A stretch of 64,000 nt of DNA from an uncultured Saprospiraceae bacterium (lineage in GTDB: Bacteria; Bacteroidota; Bacteroidia; Chitinophagales; Saprospiraceae): NCBI GenBank assembly GCA_937139495.1, contig CAKZQC010000046.1, forward strand, positions 1-64,000, read 5' to 3'. Below are positions 28,032 through 36,095 of this stretch, in pieces. Position 1 is the stretch's first letter, and every line of letters begins with the position of its first letter. The translations under genes were made by a program, and so were the position numbers. The notes below the pieces were generated by a model, which made no database searches, was not told the origin of the DNA, and saw only the letters and a program-made list of their open reading frames with translations.

Positions 28032-30014
28032 TTATTTTTTAGGGCTATATTTCAACAGAGAAGCATCGGTTGCTATCCATATATTGTGTTGTTCGTCTTC
28101 CGTGACTTGCAGGCTAGTTGTTGCCTTATCGTAAGTAGCAATTCGTGTCGCCAAACCGTTCTCTACTCGCCAAATCTCACCTTCGCCCAATATCCACAAG
28201 TGTTGTTTATTGTCCAAGTACAATAGCCCACTTTTAGCAAACTTTCTTAGCGTGTCGGCTGCGTAAGCAATGGGATAAGGCCTCCATTGTTTGTTCTGCC
28301 ATTGATAATACAATCCTGCGGCATCACCTCTATACAATACACCTGCTGGGGTTGCTACTATCTCTGCCATGTTTGTTGCTATGGAAGTAGCTCGATATTT
28401 TTTGCTAGAGGGCGTTGGTAGTGCTGCGATTTCCTTTTGGTTGCCGTTGGCATCTATGTAAGTCAGTTTACCATCAGATACAACCCAAACTTTTTGGGTC
28501 GGGTCTTGATACCAAGTTTGACCTTTATATATTGGTACTACATACTCGCTATTAGCAATACTTTGGGTCGTATTCTCTCGCTTATTCAATTGCCAACTAT
28601 TCCCTTTGTCATCCCATTTTATTTCGTTGTATTGATACCAATCATAAAGCGTATCGTTGAGCCCTTCTACTTGATAATAAAAAAGATTGCCTTCTGAATC
28701 TGTGCGTTGTAGTCCGTCTTGATGCAGCCAATAAACTGCTGGGATACTCGCTTGATAATGTGCTGCCTTGATGGTATCGTCCTTGAGTTGAACTTCTATC
28801 TGATAGGTAGCTTCTAGTCCTGCCAAGTGTTGCCAAACTTCGGTCGTATCTCCAGCAGTAGCAGCGACTATCTGCTCTAGCGTCATGGTCAAAAACATAA
28901 ACGTATTGGGATTCGGATAATTGGCTTTTGACCATTCTCGCTTGGTTCCTGTTTTTGTATTTTGGTAGCTCACAAACGATCCATTGGTCGTCCAGATATG
29001 CTCTTCTTTAGCGACCAAAACCTTTACTCCTTCATGTGCCTTATTCGCCTTAGCGGTCTGTTCGTCATATAGCACAATTTGCCTAAAACTACCATTGTCA
29101 TACTCCAAAAAATTATTGCGGTCGGTCGTAAAATATGGAACTCCATTATCATAAATCCTACTGGTAGATGGACTGCTTGTCACGGTACTAAACGCCTTCA
29201 ATCGTATCGGCTTTCCATCTGCCGTCCAAGGCAATTCATGCCTTTGAAAGTTGATACCATCAAAACTAAACAGTGTATCACGGGTCGGAGTACTGAACCA
29301 CAAGTCATTGTTGGCTATTGCCAAAAAAACGCACCGATTCATTTTCTGACACGCTTGGCTGCTACATTTTTGCCAAGTGTCTTCACTCTTCGAGTAAATC
29401 AATACATCTGTTCCGTTATAATACATCAACTTCCCTCCCTTGTTCCACAACCTACCATATTCTGATGTTGCTATGGGATATTGCTTGCCTGATTCGTAAT
29501 GAATGATTGCCTCTTCTGTACGGTACCACAATTGTTCCTCCTCGTCTAGCACAAAGGCATTGGGTACTAAGTCTTTTGGCTCTTTTTTGCTACGAAACTT
29601 GTAGGCTTTACCTTTAGACTCTAGCTCTATTTTTTTTTGCTTTTTACTAACTACTCCATGCAGGGCATCTGTAAAAAAAGGTTGTTCTCCTCTTTTTATT
29701 TTTTTGCGTTTCCACAGACCATTCTCTAGCTCAAAAAACTCTTCTGAACTGGTATAGACCTCGAATTTGTTCGTGCTAAGCTCTTGCATTTTTCGTATCT
29801 CATAATCTGGCAATCCATTTTGTGCATTATGCTTTTGTAGCAATTTTCCATTTTTGTCTAGCTCTAGCAATGCAGCATTGCGAGCCAAAACCCAAAGTCG
29901 GTTAGATGTTGCTGCTATTAACTGTTGATCCGTTTCGTTATTATAAATTTGCAATTTTTGTGCTTGCACAATAGTACTTAGCAATAGAAAAAGAAGGAGT
30001 GATGGTGTTTTCAT
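28032..30014 (-). CDS. Secreted beta-propeller protein, copy 1 of a tandem family
   Basis: Seen: 660 residues, signal peptide MKTPSLLLFLLLSTIVQAQ, first blade NRLWVLARNAALLELDKNGK with the same KNGK-Q-x-NGL continuation as copy 2. Blades include DEEEQLWYRTEE, NNDLWFSTPTRD, KEEHIWTTNG, DDKGNSWQLN, DNKQHLWILGEGEIWRVENG and the last, DEQHNIWIATDASLLKY. It differs from the others in lacking the C-terminal Cys pair, but has KCSSQAC in an internal blade. It is the most upstream gene of the trio. No function is assigned. Confidence 0.7.
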   Translation of the reverse strand: MKTPSLLLFLLLSTIVQAQKLQIYNNETDQQLIAATSNRLWVLARNAALLELDKNGKLLQKHNAQNGLPDYEIRKMQELSTNKFEVYTSSEEFFELENGLWKRKKIKRGEQPFFTDALHGVVSKKQKKIELESKGKAYKFRSKKEPKDLVPNAFVLDEEEQLWYRTEEAIIHYESGKQYPIATSEYGRLWNKGGKLMYYNGTDVLIYSKSEDTWQKCSSQACQKMNRCVFLAIANNDLWFSTPTRDTLFSFDGINFQRHELPWTADGKPIRLKAFSTVTSSPSTSRIYDNGVPYFTTDRNNFLEYDNGSFRQIVLYDEQTAKANKAHEGVKVLVAKEEHIWTTNGSFVSYQNTKTGTKREWSKANYPNPNTFMFLTMTLEQIVAATAGDTTEVWQHLAGLEATYQIEVQLKDDTIKAAHYQASIPAVYWLHQDGLQRTDSEGNLFYYQVEGLNDTLYDWYQYNEIKWDDKGNSWQLNKRENTTQSIANSEYVVPIYKGQTWYQDPTQKVWVVSDGKLTYIDANGNQKEIAALPTPSSKKYRATSIATNMAEIVATPAGVLYRGDAAGLYYQWQNKQWRPYPIAYAADTLRKFAKSGLLYLDNKQHLWILGEGEIWRVENGLATRIATYDKATTSLQVTEDEQHNIWIATDASLLKYSPKK

Positions 30015-30101
30015 TATTTGGGTTGTATTAATTAGGTATTTCTATATTAAAAATACCAACATTGCGTTAGTATTTATAAATATAAATACATTCCTGCCAA
30101 A

Positions 30102-30142
30102 AATAGCCCTTATCGCAAATAAATTCACAATAAGGGTTATTT
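30102..30142 (-). terminator. Terminator after nadB
   Basis: Stem of 12 bp with one G-U type pair (30130-30141 with 30102-30113), loop of 16 nt, followed on the minus strand by a run of T. It lies 23 bp after the nadB stop. Confidence 0.6.
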
Positions 30143-30164
30143 CAATCGAGGGTATTAGAGGCTA

Positions 30165-31769
30165 TTACATCAATGTACTTTCCAAAAAGTCGTTCTTATC
30201 AGGATAATCGGTCGTGTAGTGCAGTCCTCTACTTTCCTTGCGAGTAGCTGCCGAGCGAGTGATCATATACGCTATCGTAATCAGATTTCGCAGCTCACAG
30301 AGTTGTGGCGAAATCGTAGTCGTCATGTAGAGCTGTTCGGTCTCTTCATAAAGAATGTGCAGACGCTCAAAAGCTCGCTTGAGACGAACGCTCGAACGCA
30401 CAATTCCGACATAACTACTCATTATTTCTTTGAGCTCTTTGACACTTTGTGTTATCAATACCAACTCTTTGGGGTCGGTCGTTCCTGTCGCATCCCAATC
30501 AGGAATCCCCTCTTGGTAGTCAATATTTTTGATTCGCAAAGAAATATCATCAACAACTCTTTCGGCATACACCAAGCCTTCGAGTAGTGAATTGGATGCC
30601 AAGCGATTGGCACCGTGTAGCCCTGTACAACTGCATTCGCCACAGGCGTATAAATTCTGAATAGACGTCTGACCATACTCATCTACTTTGACTCCTCCAC
30701 AGATATAATGTGCCGCAGGCACTACTGGAATATAGTCTTTCATAGGGTCTATGCCTAAACTTTTACATTTGTCGTAAATAGTCGGGAAGTGGGCATAAAA
30801 ATCTTCTTTGTCCAGATGGGTACAATCCAGTGACATGAAGTCCTTTCCTTGCATTTTCATTTCGTTATCTATCGCTCTTGCTACAATATCTCTAGGAGCT
30901 AGCGACTTGCGTGGGTCGTATTTTTGCATAAATTCGGTACCATCAGGCATACGCAAAATAGCCCCAAAACCACGTACAGCTTCCGACACCAAAAAAGCAG
31001 GATTTTCGATAGCTGGATTAAAAAGTGAGGTGGGGTGAAACTGCACAAACTCCATATTTTCAATTCTCCCCTTGGCTCGGTACGTCATTGCCATGCCATC
31101 ACCTGTAGCAATATCTGGATTTGTTGTTGTTTTGTACACCTGCCCTGCTCCACCAGAAGCAAGTACGGTTATTTTAGCCAAAAACGTTTCAATTCCTCTC
31201 GTTTCTGTGTTGAGTACATAAGCACCATAACATTTAATATCAGGCGTTAGTCGTGTCACATTTCTACCCAAATGATGCTGCGTAATCAAGTCAATAGCGA
31301 AGTAATAATCATAATACTCCAAGTTGGGGTAGCTTTTTGCTTTCTCGTTCAACGCACGTTGAATCTCCCACCCAGTCAAATCTTTGTAGTGGAGGATTCT
31401 ATTTTCCGAATGTCCGCCTTCTTTGCCCAAATCATATTTCTCGGCATTTTTAGCTTTATCGAATCGAGTTCCCCAATCAATCAATTCTTTGACTCGTGTA
31501 GGACCTTCCTTCACCACTATATCTACGGCTTGTTTATCACAAAGTCCATCACCTGCATCAAGGGTATCGGCAATGTGTTTTTGATACGAATCGGTATCGA
31601 AATTCCAAACGGCAGCGACACCACCTTGGGCGTATCGAGTGTTGGACTCTTCCTTGCTGGTCTTGGTCAAGACGCAGATTTTTTGGTCGGGGTGACGTTC
31701 TGCCATCTTGATAGCCAAGGTTAGCCCAGCTACGCCTGAACCAATCACCAGTACATCTATTTTTTTCAT
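30165..31769 (-). CDS. nadB: L-aspartate oxidase
   Basis: NadB oxidises L-aspartate to iminoaspartate, the first step of de novo NAD synthesis, with FAD. Seen: 534 residues from the Met at 31769, with the FAD motif VLVIGSGVAGLTLAI (about 5-19), the RYAQGGVAAVW block, QFHPTSLF, RGFGAILRMPDG, AAHYICGGVKVDEYGQT and ANRLASNSLLEGLVY, all characteristic of NadB. An upstream in-frame Met at 31793 would add only eight Lys-rich residues. The C-terminal helical domain is complete. nadA and nadC are not in the window. Fumarate reductase is excluded by the typical NadB spacing and lack of a heme or flavin-transfer His motif. Confidence 0.96.
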   Translation of the reverse strand: MKKIDVLVIGSGVAGLTLAIKMAERHPDQKICVLTKTSKEESNTRYAQGGVAAVWNFDTDSYQKHIADTLDAGDGLCDKQAVDIVVKEGPTRVKELIDWGTRFDKAKNAEKYDLGKEGGHSENRILHYKDLTGWEIQRALNEKAKSYPNLEYYDYYFAIDLITQHHLGRNVTRLTPDIKCYGAYVLNTETRGIETFLAKITVLASGGAGQVYKTTTNPDIATGDGMAMTYRAKGRIENMEFVQFHPTSLFNPAIENPAFLVSEAVRGFGAILRMPDGTEFMQKYDPRKSLAPRDIVARAIDNEMKMQGKDFMSLDCTHLDKEDFYAHFPTIYDKCKSLGIDPMKDYIPVVPAAHYICGGVKVDEYGQTSIQNLYACGECSCTGLHGANRLASNSLLEGLVYAERVVDDISLRIKNIDYQEGIPDWDATGTTDPKELVLITQSVKELKEIMSSYVGIVRSSVRLKRAFERLHILYEETEQLYMTTTISPQLCELRNLITIAYMITRSAATRKESRGLHYTTDYPDKNDFLESTLM

Positions 31770-31831
31770 GCGTTTTTTCTTTTTGTTCAACAATCTTGTG
31801 TTGTAATAAAGCTCGTTAATCGCTTATGTGC

Positions 31832-31875
31832 AAAAAAAAATAGTTTTGAAAGCAACTGCTTTTCAAAACTATTTT
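31832..31875 (-). terminator. Terminator after the lysozyme-like gene
   Basis: A 15-bp stem (31861-31875 with 31837-31851) is followed on the minus strand by nine T residues. It separates the lysozyme-like gene from nadB. Confidence 0.8.
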
Positions 31876-31910
31876 CCTATTTGCTATAATTCGTTCATTC
31901 GTATAATCTA

Positions 31911-32684
31911 CTACCACCCGTGCAATTGAAACCAACCTGCACGTTCGAGTACGTTTTTGGAATAATCTCTACCTGTAGTATAATAATCTACACCGTATCC
32001 AATCTTGTAACCGTCTAAGGCTCTTCTTGGTCCACAATTGTAACCAGCTACTCCCGCTTGTATCAGTTGGTAGCTCATCGTCCAATTATCTTTTTTGACG
32101 AAATAATCCATACAGTTTTTGAGCACCGCTCCACCATATATAATATTTTCGTTACCATCTGCCCATTTGCCTGTCTGAATGAAAGGCACGTGCCAACGGT
32201 CGTCAATCTGCAACAATCCTCGTCCGTGACCGTGGTCACCTGTTCCCGAAGGACCAGGAGGTGTCAAGGCAAGTCCCCAGTGCGATTCTCTAGATCCCAA
32301 CCCTGCCAATACAGAAGGTGGCACACCATATTTGGCGGCTACTTTTTTCACTACCCACTCGTACTTCTTGAGTTCTTCTAGCTGTAGTAATAGCGTTCTG
32401 TCCCACTTGGAGTAAGTTGTCTGAAAAGTTTTGGCGGGGTCTTTTGGTGCTTCTTTTTTGAGCATCAATGACCAAGTATAAGGACCAACTACACCATCTG
32501 CAGATATTCCTTTGGAGGCTTGAAACAAACGTACTACATTTTCGGTGTAGGGTCCATATTCACCATCTGGGTAAACACGGTAGCCGTAACCTCTCAAGAG
32601 GGTTTGCAATTCTTTTACGTCGTCTCTGAGGTGTGGCGAAGTATGACTATATCCATCATACAATCTGAGTGTAGGTCTTGACAT
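31911..32684 (-). CDS. Goose-type lysozyme-like protein with peptidoglycan-binding domain
   Basis: Seen: 257 residues. An N-terminal peptidoglycan-binding domain (about 17-75: DDVKELQTLLRGYGY, DGEYGPYTENVVRLFQ, DGVVGPYTW) is followed by a G-type lysozyme domain (GH23, about 105-257) with the catalytic-site pattern GLGSRESHWG (Glu133), HGRGLLQIDDRWH and GVAGYNCGP. Family role: cleavage of the MurNAc-GlcNAc bond in peptidoglycan. It starts MSRPTLRLYDG, with no signal peptide or transmembrane segment, so export would need lysis or a special route. It stands alone, bounded by terminators, so this looks like a single expression unit. No phage genes are nearby. Confidence 0.85.
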   Translation of the reverse strand: MSRPTLRLYDGYSHTSPHLRDDVKELQTLLRGYGYRVYPDGEYGPYTENVVRLFQASKGISADGVVGPYTWSLMLKKEAPKDPAKTFQTTYSKWDRTLLLQLEELKKYEWVVKKVAAKYGVPPSVLAGLGSRESHWGLALTPPGPSGTGDHGHGRGLLQIDDRWHVPFIQTGKWADGNENIIYGGAVLKNCMDYFVKKDNWTMSYQLIQAGVAGYNCGPRRALDGYKIGYGVDYYTTGRDYSKNVLERAGWFQLHGW

Positions 32685-32924
32685 TATATTACGCTGTTAT
32701 TTGTATTAGTTTGTATTTATAATTGGCTTGCTAAGTATAACAATATGATAGTTAAGAGCAGGTCTAAACACCATCAATTGTTGGTTTGAAAACGCACACA
32801 AAAGTATATTTTATTAGAAATTATGTTTCTGTGGTATTGCTTACGTGACTAAAATAACTATTATTTGTCAACAATACCAAATTTTGGCTACTAGAAATTT
32901 GGTTCCTTTGATGGTAATTTCAAC
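32685..32924. other. Intergenic region without recognised gene
   Basis: AT-rich spacer between the lysozyme-like gene and the terminator of the helix-hairpin-helix gene. I see no open frame of note and no full promoter match. Confidence 0.4.
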
Positions 32925-32958
32925 AAAAGAGGTCATCTTGTTCAAGATGACCTCTTTT
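32925..32958. terminator. Two-sided terminator after the helix-hairpin-helix gene
   Basis: A 16-bp perfect stem (32925-32940 with 32943-32958) with a 2-nt formal loop, flanked by A and T runs. It lies about 30 bp after the gene stop. Confidence 0.75.
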
Positions 32959-32990
32959 TACTGATATTTTACAGCACCCAAAAACGGTGT

Positions 32991-33596
32991 TTAAACTAAT
33001 TTTTTAGCTTCATTGCCCCAGTCGTAACGTTCGTAGCGAGCTGAGAAACTGCTGATTTTTTTATCCATTGCTGCCACATCCTTACTAGTCATGCCAGCTA
33101 TTTGTGCCAATGTATGAATATCGTTGGCGTGCAGTTGTTCCGACATTTTTTCGCCGATACCACGCAATTGCGTCAAGTCTCTGGCAGCTGCTTTTTCTAT
33201 TCTTTTAGCTACCGACGTTTTTTGCTTAGAGATTCTACCTGCAGTATTTTTTTTACCAGCTTTTTTGCTGCTAGTCTTTTCGCCTCCTCCTTTTGTCTCT
33301 TTATTGAGTGTCTCACTTTTATCAGATTTATTGGTGATTGATTCAGCTGAACTGTCTTCTTTTTGTTTTTTAACTTTCTTCTTTTCCGACTTTTCTGGTT
33401 TACTCTCAGCAGTAGCTGCTGCTTGTTTTTCCAATAGGTCGACAACTCTGTCAAATTTCTCTTCCAGACTAGCCAATCGGTCTTCTAGGGAAGTATAAAG
33501 TGTATCTTCTATGCCCAAAAATCTTTCTTCTAGCGCATGGTATTGTTTTTTTATCTTCTTGTTTACTTTCTTCTGTAGTTTTTTTAGCTCAAACAT
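32991..33596 (-). CDS. Coiled-coil and helix-hairpin-helix protein
   Basis: Seen: 201 residues in three parts. Residues 1-60 are helical and coiled-coil-like (KKLQKKVNKKIKKQYHALEE, RLASLEEKFDRVVDLLEKQ). Residues 60-135 are a low-complexity Lys/Ser/Glu-rich linker. The C-terminal ~65 residues carry a helix-hairpin-helix of the kind seen in several DNA- or RNA-binding tails: DLTQLRGIGEKMSEQLHAN, IHTLAQIAGMTSKDVAAMDKK, then RYDWGNEAKKL. No signal peptide. A nucleoid- or nucleic-acid-associated role is inferred from the HhH and basic linker; no specific function is known to me. Confidence 0.65.
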   Translation of the reverse strand: MFELKKLQKKVNKKIKKQYHALEERFLGIEDTLYTSLEDRLASLEEKFDRVVDLLEKQAAATAESKPEKSEKKKVKKQKEDSSAESITNKSDKSETLNKETKGGGEKTSSKKAGKKNTAGRISKQKTSVAKRIEKAAARDLTQLRGIGEKMSEQLHANDIHTLAQIAGMTSKDVAAMDKKISSFSARYERYDWGNEAKKLV

Positions 33597-33771
33597 ATCT
33601 TCTGTAGTTTATTGTTATTTTTTTTTGTTTTTATCTGAATTAATCTAATTATTATACAATAAATAAGCAGCAAAGGTTTAGCCAAAGTCAAAAAACAACT
33701 TTTATTTTTCGCTCTTTTCGTCCAATCCTCACCTAATTTCTTTGCTTTTACCCTTTCCCAAAATTTCTAAC

Positions 33772-33811
33772 AAAAATAGGGCAAATCACTCTACGGATAA
33801 TTTGCCCTATT
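33772..33811 (-). terminator. Terminator after the outer-membrane barrel gene
   Basis: A 12-bp perfect stem (33800-33811 with 33775-33786) is followed on the minus strand by a T-run. It lies 48 bp after the gene stop. Confidence 0.7.
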
Positions 33812-33858
33812 ACTACTCTAAAAAGAAGTATTCATTCGTGAGCTTGAAGTTGAAGCTA

Positions 33859-34815
33859 TTAGAACTGCAACCCTACAAATATTTGACAGCCAAAGTTGGC
33901 ATCTCTGTGTTCAAGCGTTTTGTAGGTACCGTCTGTATTGAGTTCGGTAAACGAATAATCGTACTTGTCGTTCGTAATATCCAATAAGCTGTATTGAAAC
34001 CTAAAGCCCAACTTAAGTCCCTTGCTGAAATAATACGAGCCACCAAACTGCAAGCCCAAATCAAGTGTCTGGAAATAATTTCCTGTTTTTTCGCCACCAT
34101 CGGTTAAGTAATACGCTGAAGGTCCAGAAGGATAATAGCGAGTAGCGCCATTGAGTTTGGCAGAACGAGAAACTTCGCTATACAAAGCATTTGCTTCATC
34201 TTGAAGGTATTTGTAATCCAAATCCATTTCTACGAATTCAGCTGCATCAGGCTCAGCTGTATTGAGTACATCAGCAGGACCAAACTTCAGTGTCCCCAAT
34301 GACCTAGAAGAAATCAGAAAGCCTAAACTAGGACCAAATTCTAATTCAATTTTGTCTTTTACCACTTCTGCATAGAACAAAATAGGCACTTCAATGTAAC
34401 CATTGATTACATTCATACCCACCCTTTTTTTGTAGTTTTTATCTGTTCGTTTGGTGAATACTCCTGCGGCATTGCTATAACCATAGGTTACGTTTTGTTG
34501 GGATTCAAAAGCTGGTAATTTCAAAAAAGAATTTTCTGCTTCTTTGTAATGAAAGCTTCCTTTCTGTACAAATCCAACTTCTGCCATCAATCCAAAGCGG
34601 TCATGCAAGGGCAACTTAATCGACCCCGCTACCCCAATTAACACAGAAAGGCGGTCACCCTCTGTCGTTCCTACTTCTTTATCCCCCATCATAGTGGATA
34701 AATTGATCCCTGCACGTATCCCAAATTTAGGCTTAAGAAACTGTGCCTGCACGCTAGTCGTAGCGCCGATTAGTAACAAAGCAAATATAGTCGCTATTGT
34801 TTTATTAAATTTCAT
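33859..34815 (-). CDS. Outer-membrane beta-barrel protein (PorT/OMP_b-brl type)
   Basis: Seen: 318 residues from the Met at 34815, signal peptide ending TTSVQAQ, then alternating strands typical of small barrels: KFGIRAGINLSTMMG, RFGLMAEVGFVQKGS, MNVINGYIEVPILFYAEV, LEFGPSLGFLIS, QTLDLGLQFGGSYYFSKGL and the end NFGCQIFVGLQF with C-terminal Phe. Matches the generic Bacteroidota barrel family to which PorT belongs; real PorT cannot be claimed. Mets at 34821 and 34860 are in frame, but a -7 box at 34849-34856 puts the transcript start near 34842, excluding the longest form. Confidence 0.8.
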   Translation of the reverse strand: MKFNKTIATIFALLLIGATTSVQAQFLKPKFGIRAGINLSTMMGDKEVGTTEGDRLSVLIGVAGSIKLPLHDRFGLMAEVGFVQKGSFHYKEAENSFLKLPAFESQQNVTYGYSNAAGVFTKRTDKNYKKRVGMNVINGYIEVPILFYAEVVKDKIELEFGPSLGFLISSRSLGTLKFGPADVLNTAEPDAAEFVEMDLDYKYLQDEANALYSEVSRSAKLNGATRYYPSGPSAYYLTDGGEKTGNYFQTLDLGLQFGGSYYFSKGLKLGFRFQYSLLDITNDKYDYSFTELNTDGTYKTLEHRDANFGCQIFVGLQF

Positions 34816-34848
34816 GGTCATTTTTATAGAATTACTTAAATTGCTGCA

Positions 34849-34856
34849 CAAAGGTA
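34849..34856 (-). promoter_or_regulatory. Candidate -7 box for the barrel gene
   Basis: TACCTTTG on the minus strand fits TAnnTTTG. It would start RNA about 27 nt before the chosen start codon. The -33 element is not clear. Confidence 0.45.
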
Positions 34857-35009
34857 ACAAAAATACCTTTCATTTCTGATAGTCCGCTCCAAATCACTTT
34901 AGAGTGCTGCTTTTTCACTTTTACAAACTATTATTTATAGTTATTGGTTGGGTAACCACCTCTAATAGAAGTATATTCACTGACTTCTTTTTATCTTGAA
35001 CGTATTACT

Positions 35010-35999
35010 ATGCTAAAACTTAAAACGGACATTGCTGTCCCTGCTGCCCCTTTCCGAATTACTTACAACGATACGATTGTTTCGCTGGGGTCTTGTTTTG
35101 CACAAAACATGGCTACTCGACTAGAACAACAGCTCTATACGACTTGCATCAATCCATTTGGAGTGCTATACAATCCCTTTTCTGTTCGCAATAGTTTAGC
35201 ATTACTGGTTAATAATTATGAATTTGGGACACAAGATATTTTTGAGCATAAAGGTATCTGGAACAGCTTCCAGCACCACAGCTCCTTCTCTGGACTAGAC
35301 CCCAAAGTAGTACTCAATCATATCAATTACGAACTCAACGAAGCACGACAGCATCTACAAAATGCAAAAGTACTTGTACTTACGTTTGGTACCGCTTGGG
35401 TTTACGAACTCAAAAAAACAAATAAAGTTGTTAGTAATTGTCATCGAGTCCCTGCTAGCAAATTTAGGAGAAGACGGCTGACGGTCACAGAAATTGTCGA
35501 AGACCTCCGCAAGCTGCTCCAGTACCTACAAGAAAAACTCCCTCACCTCAAAATTATACTGACCGTTAGTCCTATTCGACACCTCAAAGATGGCATGATA
35601 GAAAATCAAATCAGCAAATCAACCTTGTTGTTAGCCGTACATCAGTTAGTAGCCGAACTAAATCATACGTACTATTTTCCAGCCTACGAAGTCATGCAAG
35701 ACGACTTGCGCGACTATCGGTTTTATGATGCCGACTTGGTACACCCTAGCCCTGTCGCATTGGATTATATTTGGCAATTATTTGAAACTCATTGCTTAGA
35801 CCCCAAAGAACAAAAGCTGCGACAAATTGCCACAAAATTGCAGCGAGCAGCTACTCACCGTGCTTTTCAGCCAGAATCGGAAGAACATCAACAATTCATA
35901 CAAAAACAACTGCGTGCCTTACAACGATTGACGACCAAAATACCAGCGAGTCCTATCTTCAAAGCATTGCAGCAGCACTTTGAGCAACAAGTAAAATAG
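35010..35999 (+). CDS. GSCFA-domain protein (SGNH-hydrolase-like)
   Basis: Seen: 329 residues. It opens with the family signature SLGSCFAQNM (about 25-34), then NPFGVLYNPFSV, LTFGTAWVYE (about 125-133), TVSPIRHLKDG (about 185-195) and DADLVHPSP (about 240-248). The pattern resembles SGNH/GDSL esterases, with Ser28 as candidate nucleophile and Asp242/His245 completing a triad; this reading is inference from motif order. No signal peptide, so it is probably cytoplasmic. It is alone on the plus strand and convergent with the ion channel gene. GSCFA proteins have no firmly established role. Confidence 0.85.
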   Translation: MLKLKTDIAVPAAPFRITYNDTIVSLGSCFAQNMATRLEQQLYTTCINPFGVLYNPFSVRNSLALLVNNYEFGTQDIFEHKGIWNSFQHHSSFSGLDPKVVLNHINYELNEARQHLQNAKVLVLTFGTAWVYELKKTNKVVSNCHRVPASKFRRRRLTVTEIVEDLRKLLQYLQEKLPHLKIILTVSPIRHLKDGMIENQISKSTLLLAVHQLVAELNHTYYFPAYEVMQDDLRDYRFYDADLVHPSPVALDYIWQLFETHCLDPKEQKLRQIATKLQRAATHRAFQPESEEHQQFIQKQLRALQRLTTKIPASPIFKALQQHFEQQVK

Positions 36000-36026
36000 C
36001 ATTTTCGCTCTCTCCCTTAAAACAAG

Positions 36027-36065
36027 AAGAGGATTATTGATTTTAGTATCAATAATCCTCTTTTT
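36027..36065. terminator. Two-sided intrinsic terminator
   Basis: A 15-bp perfect stem (36027-36041 with 36048-36062), 6-nt loop and T-run. It serves the convergent GSCFA and ion channel genes. Confidence 0.85.
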
Positions 36066-36095
36066 ATATTGAAGTTGTTTTAACGCCTCCTCATT

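Noticed and set aside
31272..31724. 150-codon plus-strand frame
   Set aside because: Antisense to nadB, whose motifs are continuous on the minus strand.
33859..34815. Barrel protein considered as true PorT
   Set aside because: Only the general barrel pattern is visible; PorT-specific identity cannot be shown from sequence alone.
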